Origin: an uncultured Rhizobium sp.
GTDB taxonomy: Bacteria; Pseudomonadota; Alphaproteobacteria; Rhizobiales; Rhizobiaceae
Assembly: GCA_945952415.1 (NCBI GenBank)
Contig: CAMFIF010000011.1
Span: forward strand, 1-64,000
DNA: 64,000 bases
Direction: 5' to 3'
The first letter of the stretch is position 1, and every line of letters begins with the position of its first letter. Shown here piece after piece: positions 62,421 to 64,000 of the stretch. The position numbers were made by a program, and so were the translations under genes. The notes beneath the pieces were generated by a model that had not been told where the DNA came from, made no database searches, and saw nothing but the letters and a program-made list of their open reading frames with translations.

Positions 62421-62558
62421 GTTCTCAGGGCGGGGCGAAATTCCCCACCGGCGGTATCGGGAGAAATCCCGGAGCCCGCGAGCGCTTCCGGGAAACCGGA
62501 AGGTCAGCAGATCCGGTGCGATGCCGGAGCCGACGGTATAGTCCGGATGAAAGAGGAC
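62421..62558 (+). ncRNA. FMN riboswitch (RFN element)
   Basis: The full conserved RFN element is present: AGGGCGGGGCGAAATTCCCC and ACCGGCGGTA at the 5' side, AGCCCGCGAGCG in the middle, GGTCAGCAGATCCGGTG, and CCGACGGTATAGTCCGGATG at the 3' side. The closing P1 stem pairs GTTCTC (62421-62426) with GAGGAC (62553-62558). The following 130 nt before ribB hold two CCGCC/GGCGG hairpins (near 62572 and 62628) that can act as the expression platform. FMN binding should reduce ribB expression. Confidence 0.95.
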
Positions 62559-62690
62559 AAGACAAAGCGACCGCCTGTCAAAGGGCGGCGCAGCGATCTT
62601 TGTTCGCCCAAGGGACGTTTGGCTGATCCGCCGAAAGGCGGTGATGGTGCAACGAAGCCGGTTTCCGGCCAACCCTTGAAAGACTGCCAC

Positions 62691-63332
62691 ATGACCATAT
62701 CGAAAATCGAAGACGCCATTGCCGCGCTTGCCCGTGGCGAGATGATCGTTGTCGTGGATGACGAAAACCGCGAGAACGAGGGCGACATCATTTTCGCATC
62801 GGAAGATGCGACGCCTGAAAAGATGGCCTTCATGATGACGAAGGCCCGCGGCCTGATCTGCGTTTCCATGGAAGGCGAAAGGCTCGACCAGCTCGAACTG
62901 CCGCTGATGGTGCCGAACAATACGGAATCGCTTAAGACGGCCTTCACCGTTTCGGTCGACTATCTCCCGGAAACCACGACCGGCATTTCCGCAGCCGACC
63001 GTGCCGCCACCGTCCGCGCGCTCGTCAACCCGGCCACCCGGCCCGAAGACTTTGCCCGTCCGGGCCATATCTTCCCGCTTCGCGCCAATCCGCTCGGCGT
63101 GCGCGGCCGGCCCGGCCATACGGAAGCGGCGGTCGATCTCTGCCGGCTCGCCGGGAAGTATCCCTCCGGCGTCATCTGCGAAATCGCCAATGACGACGGC
63201 ACCATGGCCCGCCTGCCGGAACTGAAGATCTTCGCCCGGAACAACGGCCTGCATCTGGTGACCATCGAGGACCTGATCCGCTACCTGAATGCCCGCGAAG
63301 AGCGCTCCGAGCGGGTGGTCGAAGCCGCCTGA
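62691..63332 (+). CDS. ribB: 3,4-dihydroxy-2-butanone-4-phosphate synthase
   Basis: A 213-residue enzyme that converts ribulose 5-phosphate to 3,4-dihydroxy-2-butanone 4-phosphate, the four-carbon unit of riboflavin. The active-site signature VVDDENRENEGDII, GLICVSMEG, TTGISAADRAATVRAL and RPGHTEAAVDLCRLAG are intact. No GTP cyclohydrolase II domain is fused, so it is the stand-alone RibB form. Control by the FMN riboswitch upstream is direct. A strong terminator follows. Confidence 0.95.
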   Translation: MTISKIEDAIAALARGEMIVVVDDENRENEGDIIFASEDATPEKMAFMMTKARGLICVSMEGERLDQLELPLMVPNNTESLKTAFTVSVDYLPETTTGISAADRAATVRALVNPATRPEDFARPGHIFPLRANPLGVRGRPGHTEAAVDLCRLAGKYPSGVICEIANDDGTMARLPELKIFARNNGLHLVTIEDLIRYLNAREERSERVVEAA

Positions 63333-63358
63333 AAGGCCGCTCCCGACCGCTGATCAAG

Positions 63359-63389
63359 ACCCCGCCGGGCGATCCCGACGGGGTTTTTT
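63359..63389 (+). terminator. Rho-independent terminator after ribB
   Basis: ACCCCG-c-CGGG-CGAT-CCCG-a-CGGGGT followed by TTTTTT. Its T-run ends at the stop codon of the convergent DUF2249 gene. Confidence 0.9.
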
Positions 63390-63904
63390 CATGCCGCAAC
63401 AGCCATGCCGCGACGGATGAGAATGCGGTAGGTTTCGCCTCGCGCATCGTAATTGCCCACCCAGCCATGCCGGCGGCTCGTGAGGTCCGAATAGAGGAAG
63501 GCGGGCTCCTCCTTGAGGAGAACGAAAATGACCTCGCCCTCCGCCCGCGCCTCCAGTGCGGCAAGCACGCGGGCCTTCACCGCCTCGGGCGCGAGATCGG
63601 ACAGGTCGAGATGGGCGACCGGATCGTCCCAGGTGAGCGGCGAGGGAATGGCGGAAGCCTCTGCGGCCTGCTCCTCGCGGGGCACGAAGAGCACCTCCGT
63701 GCCGCCATCGTCGCGGTCGGCCACATGGGCCTCATAGCCCTTTTCCTGCATCAGCCGGAACAGCGGCTCGGGGCGGAAGGGCGCCACGAGCCGAAGTGCC
63801 TGTCCCGGCGCAAGACAGTCGATGGCGGACTTGATCGCGGCCAGCGGATGCCCGCCGGACGCCAGGATGGGGCGCACATCGAGCAAAAGGGGTTCGATCG
63901 GCAT
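63389..63904 (-). CDS. Double-DUF2249 protein
   Basis: A 171-residue protein with two DUF2249 (TusA-like fold) segments: about 5-72 (LLLDVRPILASGGHPLAAIKSAIDCLAPGQALRLVAPFRPEPLFRLMQEKGYEA) and about 97-168 (HLDLSDLAPEAVKARVLAALEARAEGEVIFVLL). DUF2249 genes often sit near nnrS, nirK and other nitric-oxide-linked genes; the molecular role is unknown. No TTG-N8-CAA box was found in the 96 bp upstream visible here. It converges on ribB with the terminator between. Confidence 0.85.
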   Translation of the reverse strand: MPIEPLLLDVRPILASGGHPLAAIKSAIDCLAPGQALRLVAPFRPEPLFRLMQEKGYEAHVADRDDGGTEVLFVPREEQAAEASAIPSPLTWDDPVAHLDLSDLAPEAVKARVLAALEARAEGEVIFVLLKEEPAFLYSDLTSRRHGWVGNYDARGETYRILIRRGMAVAA

Positions 63905-64000
63905 TCCTAGATCCTCCTCGGCGGCGGGCCGCCCCTGTTCAGAGAAGATGATGCGCGGCCAGCCGGGGTCAAGCCGCGATAAAGGGCTGCCCCGGTAACC
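63905..64000. other. Right-edge intergenic sequence
   Basis: No open frame with coding character is visible. On the minus strand TTGACC (about 63968-63973) could be a -35 element for the DUF2249 gene, but no convincing -10 follows at 17 bp. Confidence 0.3.

Overview
The window is a stretch of GC-rich chromosome from an alphaproteobacterium, most likely a member of the Rhizobiaceae (Rhizobium/Agrobacterium/Shinella-like). This rests on PutR-regulated type B PutA, a pseudoazurin/NirK/NirV denitrification set, DUF1612 (RHE_PE00001-type) and DUF1236 proteins, EcfG-type stress promoters and a long palindromic intergenic element resembling rhizobial mosaic elements. I see no rRNA, tRNA, CRISPR array, insertion sequence or phage gene.

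Layout. 0-16.5 kb is a mosaic of small metabolic and regulatory units: a LysR-controlled ring-cleaving dioxygenase plus hydrolase pair, the proton-translocating transhydrogenase pntAB, a stress-promoted DUF1236 envelope protein, a BASS-type transporter, a PQQ-type sugar dehydrogenase, an aldo/keto reductase with a LysR neighbour, an Fsr-like MFS pump divergent from an AraC regulator, a NylB-like serine hydrolase, and ornithine cyclodeaminase divergent from an Lrp-type regulator. 16.6-26.7 kb holds signalling genes (chemoreceptor, GGDEF-EAL protein, double-PAS hybrid kinase) around a glutarate module (CoA-transferase, glutaryl-CoA dehydrogenase, LysR regulator). 26.8-38.4 kb is amino-acid and amine catabolism: a DapA-family aldolase with a GntR regulator, putR/putA, an agmatinase-family ureohydrolase, two divergent EamA exporters and a probable taurine:pyruvate aminotransferase.

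38.4-55.4 kb is the most unusual part: an NHLP-type (nitrile-hydratase-leader-peptide, proteusin-like) RiPP locus. A three-part exporter (HlyD-type adaptor, C39-peptidase ABC transporter, second ABC transporter) and a cyclic-nucleotide-binding protein run leftward. A two-wHTH regulator faces six leader-homologous precursor genes. Divergent from these are two paralogous GNAT-family proteins, followed by an OmpR-type regulator and a hybrid kinase. Each precursor carries one cysteine, always in a different short core after a GG site. No lanthionine synthetase, radical SAM enzyme, YcaO or other classical maturase is visible in the window, so the two GNAT proteins are the natural maturase candidates. 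By analogy with GNAT-acylated RiPPs (selidamides) this may be a multi-product acylated-peptide system.

55.5-64 kb returns to core functions: prmB, an RsuA-family pseudouridine synthase, then a denitrification module (nnrS, nirK, nirV, an NnrR-like regulator, pseudoazurin) with three TTG-N8-CAA sites in its promoters, an FMN riboswitch controlling ribB, and a double-DUF2249 protein. Nitric oxide reductase genes are not in the window.

Functions are assigned from protein sequence features by eye; no database search was run. Start codons were chosen by Shine-Dalgarno spacing and family length.
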